From Bacteroidota bacterium (GTDB lineage Bacteria; Bacteroidota; Bacteroidia; NS11-12g; UBA955), in contig VMCP01000017.1 in assembly GCA_008081305.1 (NCBI GenBank), positions 1-8,905 on the forward strand: a stretch of 8,905 bases of DNA. Direction: 5' to 3'. Below the pieces are notes generated by a model that was not told where the DNA came from, did not search any database, and saw only the letters and a program-made list of their open reading frames with translations. This document shows positions 1 through 7,360 of this stretch, in pieces (within the stretch, counting starts at the first letter, position 1; each line of letters starts with the position of its first letter). The position numbers and the translations under genes were made by a program.

Positions 1-253
1 TGAGTAGCCCTGCGGGGGTGAATTTATCAATTCTTGTATTCCACATTTTGAGAGCGAATTTAACGAGTTTCTTTCCTCGTAGAAAAAAGAACTTTCATCT
101 ATTCTTTTTTTTACCTGTTAATTACCCGTTGAAAACCCAGGGACCCTTATTGTAAGCATCTAGTATTGTTGCGGGATGTAGACCAAAAAACCAATGTGGG
201 TATTGTCTGTATATTAAAACCTTGTGCAATTCGTGATTGCCTTTCTACCAACG
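1..253. other. Upstream region, no confident gene
   Basis: I see no certain gene here. On the minus strand a frame is open from about 94 to the left edge, with an ATG at 46-44 giving 15 codons that read MWNTRIDKFTPAGLL before the edge. This could be the 5' end of a divergent gene, but I do not recognise the peptide and see no minus-strand TAnnTTTG box before it. On the plus strand a frame is also open from 3 to a TAA at 153-155, but its translation is rich in Phe and Leu encoded by T runs and looks like chance. A weak inverted repeat (ACGAG at 63-67, CTCGT at 76-80) and a T8 run at 105-112 are present but do not form a standard terminator. Confidence 0.4.
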
Positions 254-261
254 TACTTTTG
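231..261 (+). promoter_or_regulatory. Bacteroidota-type promoter of glutamine synthetase
   Basis: TACTTTTG at 254-261 followed by T fits the Bacteroidota -7 consensus TAnnTTTGY. Twenty bases upstream, where the -33 TTG is expected, the sequence is TCG (231-233), so the -33 part is weak. The box lies 21 bases before the ATG at 283, and the stretch between is A-rich, as is usual before start codons in this phylum. It supports the start at 283 over the upstream TTG at 166, because 166 lies ahead of the promoter. Confidence 0.6.
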
Positions 262-282
262 TACCAACAAAACAAAAAAATT

Positions 283-2430
283 ATGTCATCAGCACCAATC
301 GATACATCATTGGAACACCCTAGCGGAATTTCCGCGTATTACGGAGAATTAGTTTTTGGACCCAAAGCGCAACAAGGTTATTTGCCGCAGCATTCCATTG
401 ACGAGATCCATAAATCAAGTCATGATGGTCACACGATTAATCGTGATGCTGCCGATGAGATTGCCTCGGGTATGAAGAAATGGGCCCTTGATAAAGGAGC
501 AACCCACTACACGCATTGGTTCCAGCCATTGCGCGGAAGTACCGCAGAGAAACACGATAGCTTTTTTGAACCAACAGGTGTTGATTCTGGAATTGAAGTA
601 TTTAGTGGAGAAGCGCTAGCACAGCAGGAGCCGGATGCTAGCTCTTTCCCGAATGGAGGTATACGTAATACTTTTGAAGCGAGGGGTTACACTGCTTGGG
701 ATCCTAGTTCTCCAGCGTTTATTTTGGAAAAGGGGGGGGTGCGCACCCTGTGTATTCCAACCATATTTGTTTCATATACGGGTGAGGCTTTAGATTATAA
801 AGCCCCGTTATTAAAAACATTAGACTTTGTTAGAAAAGCGGCATCTGATGTTTGTCAGTTATTCGATACTGATATTACAGATGTATCCGTTTCTTTGGGT
901 GTAGAGCAAGAATATTTTTTAGTTCGTGAAGAACTCTACATGCAGCGTCCGGATTTAATGTATGCTGGCAGGACCCTCTTAGGTCATGCTCCAGCGAAGG
1001 GGCAGCAAATGGATGATCATTATTTTGGATCAATCCCTACCTCAGCGCAGGCGTTTATGAATGACTTTGAGCAGCAAGCCCATCGTTTAGGGATTCCATT
1101 AAGAACACGTCATAACGAAGTGGCACCTGCTCAGTTTGAGTGCGCCCCTCAATACGAGTCGCTTAACCTAGCAGTAGATCATAACGCTTTGTTAATGGAT
1201 GTGATGGGCGCCGTTGCGGCTCACCACGGATATCGTGTGTTATTGCATGAGAAACCATATCAGGGTATTAACGGTAGCGGTAAACACAACAACTGGAGTT
1301 TAATCACAAATACGGGTGTTAATTTGCTTTCACCAGGTAAAAGCCCTCACGAGAACCTGCAATTCTTAACCTTTTTTATAAACGTTATTGCAGCCGTTCA
1401 CGAACATGCTGATTTGTTGAGAGCTAGTATTGCCACTGCTGGGAATGATCACCGATTAGGAGCAAACGAGGCGCCACCTGCTATAATGAGCGTATTTATT
1501 GGAGATACTTTAACCCGAGTGTTGGATGATTTTGAGAAAGAAATCAAAGACGCAGAGCATGGTGATCAAGGAACTATAGATATTCCCAATATCCCAGAAA
1601 TCCTTTTGGATAATACCGATAGAAATAGAACATCGCCATTTGCCTTCACAGGTAACAAGTTTGAGTTTAGAGCGGTAGGTAGTAGCGATAATTGTAGCTC
1701 GCCGATGGTTGTATTGAATGCAATTGTAGCGAATCAATTGGTGAGGTTTAAAAAATCTGTCGATGAGAAAATAAATTCAGGGTCGAGAAAAGAAGATGCC
1801 ATTGAACAAATCCTCAGAGAGACCTTGAAAGGTAGTAAAAACGTCATTTTTGGAGGTAACGGATACAGCGACGAATGGGTTAAAGAAGCCGAAAAAAGAG
1901 GCTTGTCAAATGTGCGTAATACCGCAGAGGCATTACAATCTTACCTAACGGAAAAGAGCCGCGAAGTGTTTATCGAAAATAACATCTTCTCGGAAAAAGA
2001 GTTAGAAGCGAGAACAGAGATACGTTACGAATCCTATGTTTTGAGTCTTGAAATAGAATCAAAGGTGCTTAGCGAACTGGTTCAAACCCATGTTATTCCT
2101 TCAGCCATAAGATATCAAAGCAGAATAGCACAGAACTTGGCAAACTTGAAGTCCGCGGGAATCGACCTTTCTAATATGCAGAGTCAAGTAAATTTGGTTA
2201 ATGAAATTGGCTCGTTAATTGATCGTGCGCACATGTTGAACAAGCAGTTGATGGATGAAAGTGAAAAGGCCATATCCAATTCATCAATTGAAAATGCAGC
2301 ATTGTCTTTCAATTCAACGATGAAGCCATTATTTGATGCTATCAGAGAGGTAAGTGATGAAATTGAGCGTATTTGTGATGATTCAGATTGGAACCTTCCT
2401 AAATACCGTGAATTATTAACCATCGCCTAA
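283..2430 (+). CDS. glnN: Glutamine synthetase type III (GSIII)
   Basis: ATP-dependent ligation of ammonium to glutamate to form glutamine, a main entry of nitrogen into metabolism; cytoplasmic and oligomeric in known members. The 715-residue product has the length of GSIII, much longer than GSI (about 470). Visible family motifs are THWFQPL (77-83), the metal-site stretch VEQEYFLV (207-214), RHNEVAPAQFE (276-286), HEKPYQGINGSGKHN (from 322), RLGANEAPPAI (391-401) and DRNRTSPFAFTGNKFEFRA (446-464). The last roughly 200 residues are predicted helical and highly charged, as in the GSIII C-terminal region. The frame also opens at a TTG at 166, but the extra 39 residues are unlike the family and precede the promoter box, so I chose 283. 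No PII or other nitrogen regulator gene is in view. A G8 tract at 732-739 lies inside the frame, which is intact. Confidence 0.96.
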   Translation: MSSAPIDTSLEHPSGISAYYGELVFGPKAQQGYLPQHSIDEIHKSSHDGHTINRDAADEIASGMKKWALDKGATHYTHWFQPLRGSTAEKHDSFFEPTGVDSGIEVFSGEALAQQEPDASSFPNGGIRNTFEARGYTAWDPSSPAFILEKGGVRTLCIPTIFVSYTGEALDYKAPLLKTLDFVRKAASDVCQLFDTDITDVSVSLGVEQEYFLVREELYMQRPDLMYAGRTLLGHAPAKGQQMDDHYFGSIPTSAQAFMNDFEQQAHRLGIPLRTRHNEVAPAQFECAPQYESLNLAVDHNALLMDVMGAVAAHHGYRVLLHEKPYQGINGSGKHNNWSLITNTGVNLLSPGKSPHENLQFLTFFINVIAAVHEHADLLRASIATAGNDHRLGANEAPPAIMSVFIGDTLTRVLDDFEKEIKDAEHGDQGTIDIPNIPEILLDNTDRNRTSPFAFTGNKFEFRAVGSSDNCSSPMVVLNAIVANQLVRFKKSVDEKINSGSRKEDAIEQILRETLKGSKNVIFGGNGYSDEWVKEAEKRGLSNVRNTAEALQSYLTEKSREVFIENNIFSEKELEARTEIRYESYVLSLEIESKVLSELVQTHVIPSAIRYQSRIAQNLANLKSAGIDLSNMQSQVNLVNEIGSLIDRAHMLNKQLMDESEKAISNSSIENAALSFNSTMKPLFDAIREVSDEIERICDDSDWNLPKYRELLTIA

Positions 2431-2445
2431 AGGTGAGGTTGATCA

Positions 2446-2476
2446 CTGATTTTAGCATTTAAAAGGGATACATTTG
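2446..2476 (+). promoter_or_regulatory. Bacteroidota-type promoter of trxB
   Basis: TACATTTG at 2469-2476 followed by T matches TAnnTTTGY exactly. The -33 position 20 bases upstream reads CTG (2446-2448), a partial match to TTG. Only 9 bases separate the box from the ATG at 2486, so the leader would be just a few bases. It sits in the 55-base gap after glutamine synthetase, where no terminator hairpin is visible, so some readthrough from that gene is possible. Confidence 0.6.
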
Positions 2477-2485
2477 TAGAAAATT

Positions 2486-3433
2486 ATGTCAGAAGCGATT
2501 GAAAAAGTAGAGTGTCTAATTATTGGCAGTGGCCCTGCCGGTTACACAGCAGCAATTTATGCAGCAAGAGCTGATATGAAGCCTGTATTATATGAAGGGC
2601 TACAACCTGGTGGTCAGTTAACGATTACCACAGATGTTGAAAATTACCCTGGTTATCCTGATGGAATCATGGGCCCTGAAATGATGGAGAATTTCAAAAA
2701 ACAGGCGGTTCGTTTAGGAACGGATGTGCGTTTTGGAATGGTGACCTCAGTAGAGTTTACACCTGGTGGTCCTCAAAAGGTAATCGTTGATGGTACCAAA
2801 GAGATATCAGCACAGGCCGTTATCATTTCTACAGGTGCATCTGCAAAATGGTTAGGGTTACCATCAGAAGAGCGTTTGAATGGCAGTGGTGTTAGCGCTT
2901 GTGCGGTTTGTGATGGATTCTTTTATCGCGGTACCGACGTTGCAATAGTTGGTGCAGGAGATACGGCTTGCGAAGAGGCGTCATACCTTTCTAAGATTTG
3001 TAATAAAGTGTACATGTTGGTGCGGAGAGATGAATTTCGTGCATCAAAAGCGATGCAACATCGTGTACTAACTACACCTAATATCGAGGTGTTGTACAAT
3101 ACTGAAACCGATGAAATATTGGGAGAACAAGCAGTTGAAGGAGTGCGTGTATTAAATAACAAAACCAATGAAACACGTGAAATCCCGATCAAAGGGTTTT
3201 TCGTAGCTATTGGGCATACGCCAAATACGGAAATATTCAAGCCTTACATTGATATGGACGATCAAGGGTATATCATTACAGAGAAGGGTACGTCCAAAAC
3301 CAATATAGAGGGCGTATTCTGTGCTGGTGATGCACAAGATAAGATATACAGACAAGCGGTGACTGCAGCCGGTAGTGGTTGCATGGCGGCCTTAGATGCC
3401 GAAAGATGGTTGTCAGAGAAGGCTGCCGATTAA
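2486..3433 (+). CDS. trxB: Thioredoxin-disulfide reductase
   Basis: Flavoenzyme that uses NADPH to reduce thioredoxin, feeding the cytoplasmic thiol-reducing pathway. At 315 residues it has the usual length of the low-molecular-weight bacterial type. Domains in order: FAD-binding Rossmann motif GSGPAG (14-19); NADPH-binding insert with the redox-active pair CAVC (Cys139 and Cys142), a second Rossmann motif GAGDTA (156-161) and VRRDEFRA (179-186), whose arginines suit NADPH over NADH; then the closing FAD segment GVFCAGDAQD (276-285). All expected catalytic and cofactor residues are present. The ATG at 2486 is preceded by an A-rich stretch and the promoter box. The secreted propeller gene starts 26 bases after the stop, which suggests a two-gene transcript. 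Confidence 0.97.
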   Translation: MSEAIEKVECLIIGSGPAGYTAAIYAARADMKPVLYEGLQPGGQLTITTDVENYPGYPDGIMGPEMMENFKKQAVRLGTDVRFGMVTSVEFTPGGPQKVIVDGTKEISAQAVIISTGASAKWLGLPSEERLNGSGVSACAVCDGFFYRGTDVAIVGAGDTACEEASYLSKICNKVYMLVRRDEFRASKAMQHRVLTTPNIEVLYNTETDEILGEQAVEGVRVLNNKTNETREIPIKGFFVAIGHTPNTEIFKPYIDMDDQGYIITEKGTSKTNIEGVFCAGDAQDKIYRQAVTAAGSGCMAALDAERWLSEKAAD

Positions 3434-3459
3434 ACTATTATTTTAATTATTTTCGGGGA

Positions 3460-3510
3460 ATGAGGTTGATCGCAATGCTGTGGTGTCTTATCCCCCTTTT
3501 TTTATGCGGA
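3460..3510 (+). other. Signal peptide coding segment
   Basis: Codes for residues 1-17 of the propeller protein: a short positive start (MR), a run of Leu, Ile, Met, Trp and Phe, and a Cys-Gly before Gln18. A small residue before Gln is a common Sec cleavage pattern in Bacteroidota exported proteins. The segment contains a C5T7 run at 3492-3503. Confidence 0.7.
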
Positions 3511-5010
3511 CAATTCAAGGTGAAAACCTTTGGGGATCCTGCAATTCCTGGTAATGAACCTAGTATTTCAATAGACCCTAACGATGCAGATAATATTTGG
3601 TTAGCATTTAACAATAATCACGTTTATCATAGCCTTAACGGTGGAAAGCAGTGGTTAGATATAAAGGTAAATCCATCTCAAGGGTTTTATGGAGACCCTG
3701 TGATTCACGTAACATCGACAGGCGTTGTGTACTTAGCCCACTTGGCAAAGAATCCAAAGAAGTCATATCCAGAATCCTTTGATTGCATTGTATTTGAGCG
3801 TAGCACCAATGGGGTGGAATTTCACTCAAAAGCCATTGGTAAGAATGGTAAAATGCAGGATAAGCCTTGGATTGCCGTTGATGAGTGGATAGAAAGCCCC
3901 TTCAAGAACAGTGTGTATCTCTCTTGGACCGAATTTGACAAATATGGCAGTGAGCAATCAATTGATTCTTCAAGAATTAGGTTTTGTTTTTCAAGAGATT
4001 ATGGGGCAACTTTCTCCGATCCCGTGGTGATTAGCGATGTGAGTGGGGATGCCAAAGATGGTGACCAAACAGCAGAAGGAGCTACCATCGGAATATTACA
4101 AAATGGGACGCTCTGTTGCGTTTGGTCGCGAAACGATACGCTATGGTATGACCTCAGTAGGGATGGTGGTGAAACTTGGGGGAAAGATCAGGTTTTATCT
4201 TCAATGAAAGGCGGTTGGAGCATGGATCAAGTGCAAGGAATGATGCGAACGAATGGAATGCCTTTTGTTACTCACGACAAAAAAGGGAAGTTGTATGTCA
4301 TTTATGCTGCCGAAGATGCTCATGGTGATGCTAATATTTATTATCACGTTTATCATCCCAAAAGAGAACATTTTTCGCAGGCCATTAAGATCAATGACGA
4401 CCATGGTCAACGGTCACAGTTCTGTCCGTTTGTGAAAATGGATCAAAATACGGGTTACCCACGGGTGATCTGGTACGATAAGCGTAATAGTGAAACAGGT
4501 AAATTTTGCCAAGTGTATACCGCAGAACTGAAGAACCAAAGGGTGTCACCCAACCATTGTTTAACCAATGTCCCGATTCCGTTAACTGGAAATGATAAGT
4601 TTTACGGTGATTACATTGGCTTTGACACCCATAGAGGTCAAGGAGGGCGTGCTGTCTTTACGGGTTATGATTTTCAAACAAATCAAAATGTCATTCAATT
4701 GGCACAATGGAATAAAAAACATCCTAAACGGAGTAAGGCAGCTCCTTGTATTGCCATAAATCCCAACGATGACAGCGATTCTGCCATTTTTATGATTCAA
4801 ATGCCAGATGAAACTTCCTGCACGTTTGAGATTAAAACCGGTAGATTCACCAAGGTTCAGAAGGTGTTTTTATCCGATACAGATAAAGGTTTTGGTAGCG
4901 ACGACTTTATTGAAGTTTATGTAAACAAACAAGCGCTTCCCTCGGGTGTTTACAACGTTATTCTCCGTCGGAAAAACTTAATGGTAAAAAAAAGATATTG
5001 GGTTGAATAA
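3460..5010 (+). CDS. Secreted Asp-box (BNR) beta-propeller protein with type IX-like C-terminal domain
   Basis: 516 residues; exact function unknown. Residues 1-17 form a signal peptide (Arg at 2, hydrophobic core to LFLCG), probably cleaved before Gln18; Cys16 follows L-F-L, a poor lipobox, so a lipoprotein is less likely. The body is a sialidase-like propeller with Asp-box motifs: SLNGGKQW (58-65, imperfect), SRDYGATF (178-185) and SRDGGETW (233-240), both perfect SxDxGxTW/F, plus the conserved stretch DKPWIAVD (134-141). I see no FRIP/YRIP motif or clear arginine triad, so sialidase activity should not be assumed. From about residue 431 (INPND) to SGVYNVIL (495-502) and a basic end, the tail resembles a divergent type IX sorting domain. 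Nine cysteines remain after the signal peptide. The frame is also open upstream to 3379 inside trxB, but only the ATG at 3460 starts a signal peptide. No promoter box is seen, so it probably depends on trxB. Confidence 0.82.
   Translation: MRLIAMLWCLIPLFLCGQFKVKTFGDPAIPGNEPSISIDPNDADNIWLAFNNNHVYHSLNGGKQWLDIKVNPSQGFYGDPVIHVTSTGVVYLAHLAKNPKKSYPESFDCIVFERSTNGVEFHSKAIGKNGKMQDKPWIAVDEWIESPFKNSVYLSWTEFDKYGSEQSIDSSRIRFCFSRDYGATFSDPVVISDVSGDAKDGDQTAEGATIGILQNGTLCCVWSRNDTLWYDLSRDGGETWGKDQVLSSMKGGWSMDQVQGMMRTNGMPFVTHDKKGKLYVIYAAEDAHGDANIYYHVYHPKREHFSQAIKINDDHGQRSQFCPFVKMDQNTGYPRVIWYDKRNSETGKFCQVYTAELKNQRVSPNHCLTNVPIPLTGNDKFYGDYIGFDTHRGQGGRAVFTGYDFQTNQNVIQLAQWNKKHPKRSKAAPCIAINPNDDSDSAIFMIQMPDETSCTFEIKTGRFTKVQKVFLSDTDKGFGSDDFIEVYVNKQALPSGVYNVILRRKNLMVKKRYWVE
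4750..5007 (+). other. Possible divergent type IX secretion C-terminal domain
   Basis: Codes for residues 431-516 of the propeller protein. The pattern follows that of type A sorting domains: a start resembling PNP (here INPND), alternating beta strands, a Gly followed by a basic residue in the middle (TGRF), then L-P-S-G-V-Y followed by hydrophobic residues and a Lys/Arg-rich end finishing in WVE. The middle is poorly conserved, so this is an inference from pattern rather than a firm domain assignment. Confidence 0.5.
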
Positions 5011-5038
5011 GAGCTCGAATCTTTCCATTAAAATACGG

Positions 5039-5069
5039 TTGATTTATCCGTTGTGAAATCCTATTTTTG
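5039..5069 (+). promoter_or_regulatory. Bacteroidota-type promoter of the PpiD-like gene
   Basis: TTG (5039-5041), 20 bases, then TATTTTTG (5062-5069) followed by C: a full match to the TTG / TAnnTTTGY consensus. It lies 33 bases before the ATG at 5103. A short inverted repeat, ACGG (5035-5038) and CCGT (5048-5051), overlaps the -33 element; it is too short to call an operator. Confidence 0.75.
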
Positions 5070-5102
5070 CTTTCCTTTTAAAATACACACATTATCTGAG
5101 AT

Positions 5103-7256
5103 ATGGCAGTTATACAGAAACTTCGAAATTCAAATTTGGTAGCGATTGCTATCGGAGCAGCCTTGGTGTTATTCATCGTTGGTGATTGGTTAACCGGTAA
5201 AGGTCAAAATGCTCCCACGGACGAGGATCGTGACGTGATCGCTGAGATTGCAGGAGAAAAAATCCGGGAGGCGGAAATAGGTTCTCTAGCAGACAAATAT
5301 TTCAAAGAAGAATTGGACAAAGACCCCAATTATCAACTTGACGAAGAAAAACGCGATCAGTTATTCCAAAAGGCTTGGTTTGATATCCTAAAAAATAATC
5401 TTATCAATAAGGAGATAGACGAGGCCGGTATTGTTCTTTCTGAGGCAGATATTAACGAAATGCTTGTTGGAGAAAATCCTCATGAGTCTATCAAAGGTGA
5501 TCCTGCTTTTCAAACAGATAACCAATTTGATCCGCAAAAGGTAGTTTCTATCTTCCGTCAAGCAAAGACGAATCCTCAAATGAAAAAGCAGTTGGCTAAT
5601 TATATTAATCGTATAACAGCCAATGAAGGGGAGATGCGTTTTGCTTCTTACTTAGCCAAAGCTCGTGCCTTTACAACCAAGGTAGAACAAGCCTACCAAT
5701 ATACTGGAGCAAACCAAAGCGTAGAAGGTAAGGTATTAACCTTAAATGCGGCTGAGTTCAAAGATGGTGATGTGAAAGTGACAGATGAAGCGATTGCTGA
5801 ATATTTAGATCTACACAAAGAAGAACACAAATACGAAAAAGAAGCAAGAGATATTAAATATGTAGTATTCAATATTGTGCCATCTGCCGATGATACACTT
5901 GACGCTCAGAATCGCGCCTTGCGTGTTGCTCAGAGTTACCAGCGTCAAAGTGAGAATCCTGATACCCTTGGCGCAACTCCATACATTAATCGAGTTGCAT
6001 TAGGCGATGACGAAATGCCTGCTGTAGTGAAAGACTCTCTTTGGGATGCTCAAAATGGTAAAGTAGTAGGCCCGGTTTATAAGGATGGAGTGTACTCGGT
6101 TTATCAAAAAGTAGACGAGAAGAAAGATACCTTACCGATCGTAAATGTATCGCATATTTTGATTCCTTTCTCTGGAGACCTTCCTAATGGAACCAAAATC
6201 ACAGATAGTATCCAAGCTGAAAACGAAGCGAAAAAAGTATTCGCTATGGTATCCGCTGGAAAGACTATCGCCGAGCTAGCCGGAGACTATTCAGCAGATC
6301 CAGGTTCTGCCTCTAAAGGTGGTTCATATGGATGGGCGGATCCTAATCAATACGTTGAAGAGTATAAGAACTTTTGTTTATCTGCGAAGAAAGGACAACT
6401 AGGATTGGTTAAGACTCAATATGGATTTCATATTATGCGCATGATGGAGGATCCCGATTATCGCAAAATTCGCTTTGTGATGAATCGAGTTGAAGTTCAA
6501 CCAGGAACCGAAACCGTTAAGCGTGTGGATGAGTTAAGCCGTAAGTTTAAGAATCAAACCAATCCAGATAAGCCCGAGTCATTTGAGGAAGCCGCAAAGA
6601 AAATGTCGGTTATTGCCATGGTTGAAAATGACTTCGCTTCTGATACAAGAGCTGTTGGGCCAATAAGTGAAATGTCTGAAATTAGACAATTACTTTATTG
6701 GTTATTGGATGATACCCGTACTACCGGAGAAATTTCTGAGGTATTTGCTTTCCCAACAAAACATGTGATCGTTAAGGTTGAAAACATCAAGCACATGGGT
6801 TACGCAACCGTTGATAATGTGCGCAAGGAGCTAGAGGGTGATGTTAGACGCTATTTGAAAGTGAAACTAGCTGCTCAAAAATTAAATGAAGCGGTAGCCA
6901 ACGAAAAAGATCTAGACAAATTAGCGGAGAAGCTCAACGGAACAGTTGTGGATCTCGGTGTTGCTAGATTTGGTCAAGGTTTCTTGCCACAAATTGGTAG
7001 CGAGTTTAATTTGTTAGGTGCTGCCTTTGGTTTAGAGGAGGGCAAAACAAGCAAAGCCATTATGGGTAAAGAAGCAGCAGGGGTAGTTCAAATTACAAAA
7101 TCTAAGGATATCGATGTTCCTGAGTCAGCATACAACTCTCCTGAAGAGGATGAGTTTATCCGCCAACCTAATTTTATGGTAAACCGGGTACAAGAGGTAC
7201 TCATGCGCTCTGGTGGTATACAGGATTACCGTTACAAGTTTGACTGGTATAACTAA
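5103..7256 (+). CDS. Membrane-anchored periplasmic peptidyl-prolyl isomerase (PpiD/SurA family)
   Basis: 717 residues. It probably assists folding of newly exported envelope proteins at the periplasmic face of the inner membrane. A basic start (MAVIQKLRNS) and one hydrophobic segment at 11-27 predict a single N-terminal anchor with the rest in the periplasm. Residues about 40-210 are a helical, charged SurA-N/PpiD-like chaperone region. Residues 249-338 look like a degenerate parvulin fold (end pattern NGKVVGPVYKDGVYSVYQKV) without the usual histidines. Residues 347-447 are a canonical parvulin domain: VSHILI with His351, GGSYGW (406-411), and QYGFHIM with His443. The C-terminal third ends with another parvulin-tail-like stretch (IGSEFNLLGAAFGL, about 629-642). 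This layout is common in Bacteroidota PpiD-like proteins of about 700 residues. The gene has its own promoter and terminator, so it appears monocistronic. The ppiD symbol is plausible but withheld because one-to-one orthology with the E. coli gene is unclear. Confidence 0.92.
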   Translation: MAVIQKLRNSNLVAIAIGAALVLFIVGDWLTGKGQNAPTDEDRDVIAEIAGEKIREAEIGSLADKYFKEELDKDPNYQLDEEKRDQLFQKAWFDILKNNLINKEIDEAGIVLSEADINEMLVGENPHESIKGDPAFQTDNQFDPQKVVSIFRQAKTNPQMKKQLANYINRITANEGEMRFASYLAKARAFTTKVEQAYQYTGANQSVEGKVLTLNAAEFKDGDVKVTDEAIAEYLDLHKEEHKYEKEARDIKYVVFNIVPSADDTLDAQNRALRVAQSYQRQSENPDTLGATPYINRVALGDDEMPAVVKDSLWDAQNGKVVGPVYKDGVYSVYQKVDEKKDTLPIVNVSHILIPFSGDLPNGTKITDSIQAENEAKKVFAMVSAGKTIAELAGDYSADPGSASKGGSYGWADPNQYVEEYKNFCLSAKKGQLGLVKTQYGFHIMRMMEDPDYRKIRFVMNRVEVQPGTETVKRVDELSRKFKNQTNPDKPESFEEAAKKMSVIAMVENDFASDTRAVGPISEMSEIRQLLYWLLDDTRTTGEISEVFAFPTKHVIVKVENIKHMGYATVDNVRKELEGDVRRYLKVKLAAQKLNEAVANEKDLDKLAEKLNGTVVDLGVARFGQGFLPQIGSEFNLLGAAFGLEEGKTSKAIMGKEAAGVVQITKSKDIDVPESAYNSPEEDEFIRQPNFMVNRVQEVLMRSGGIQDYRYKFDWYN

Positions 7257-7274
7257 GAAGATTTTCATTTTTTT

Positions 7275-7304
7275 AAAAGCCTCGATGAAACTCGAGGCTT
7301 TTTT
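7275..7304 (+). terminator. Intrinsic terminator after the PpiD-like gene
   Basis: GCCTCGA (7279-7285) pairs perfectly with TCGAGGC (7292-7298) around a 6-base loop. Four flanking A-T pairs (7275-7278 with 7299-7302) extend the stem to 11 pairs, and the T run at 7299-7304 supplies the U tract. It starts 18 bases after the stop codon and separates this gene from the sugar isomerase. On the opposite strand only a short U run follows the stem, so it should act mainly in the forward direction. Confidence 0.93.
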
Positions 7305-7325
7305 GTTTTCTATGTTTGTCATTTG

Positions 7326-7356
7326 TTGAGTTTTAATGGGAATGGGTGTATTTTTG
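7326..7356 (+). promoter_or_regulatory. Bacteroidota-type promoter of the sugar isomerase operon
   Basis: TTG (7326-7328), 20 bases, then TATTTTTG (7349-7356) followed by T: a full match to TTG / TAnnTTTGY with the same spacing as the promoter at 5039-5069. The box ends 4 bases before the ATG at 7361, so transcription would start at or next to the start codon. This rules against the in-frame GTG at 7346, which would lie upstream of the -7 box. Confidence 0.75.
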
Positions 7357-7360
7357 TCAT

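Noticed and set aside
63..112. ACGAG/CTCGT hairpin plus T8 run as a terminator
   Set aside because: The stem has only 5 pairs and the T run begins 24 bases after it, so it lacks the structure of an intrinsic terminator.
166..282. Upstream TTG start adding 39 residues to glutamine synthetase
   Set aside because: The extension does not resemble GSIII N-termini and lies ahead of the TAnnTTTG box at 254-261; the ATG at 283 gives the normal family length.
2433..2446. Short inverted repeat GTGA-N6-TCAC before trxB as an operator
   Set aside because: A 4-base arm is expected by chance, and no second copy or matching regulator gene is in the window.
3379..3459. Earlier start for the propeller protein inside trxB
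   Set aside because: It would overlap trxB by 55 bases and put 27 basic and polar residues before the signal peptide; the ATG at 3460 starts the signal peptide directly.
4986..4993. A8 run near the end of the propeller gene as a programmed frameshift site
   Set aside because: The frame ends normally six codons later, no stimulating structure is visible, and slippage would alter only the last residues.
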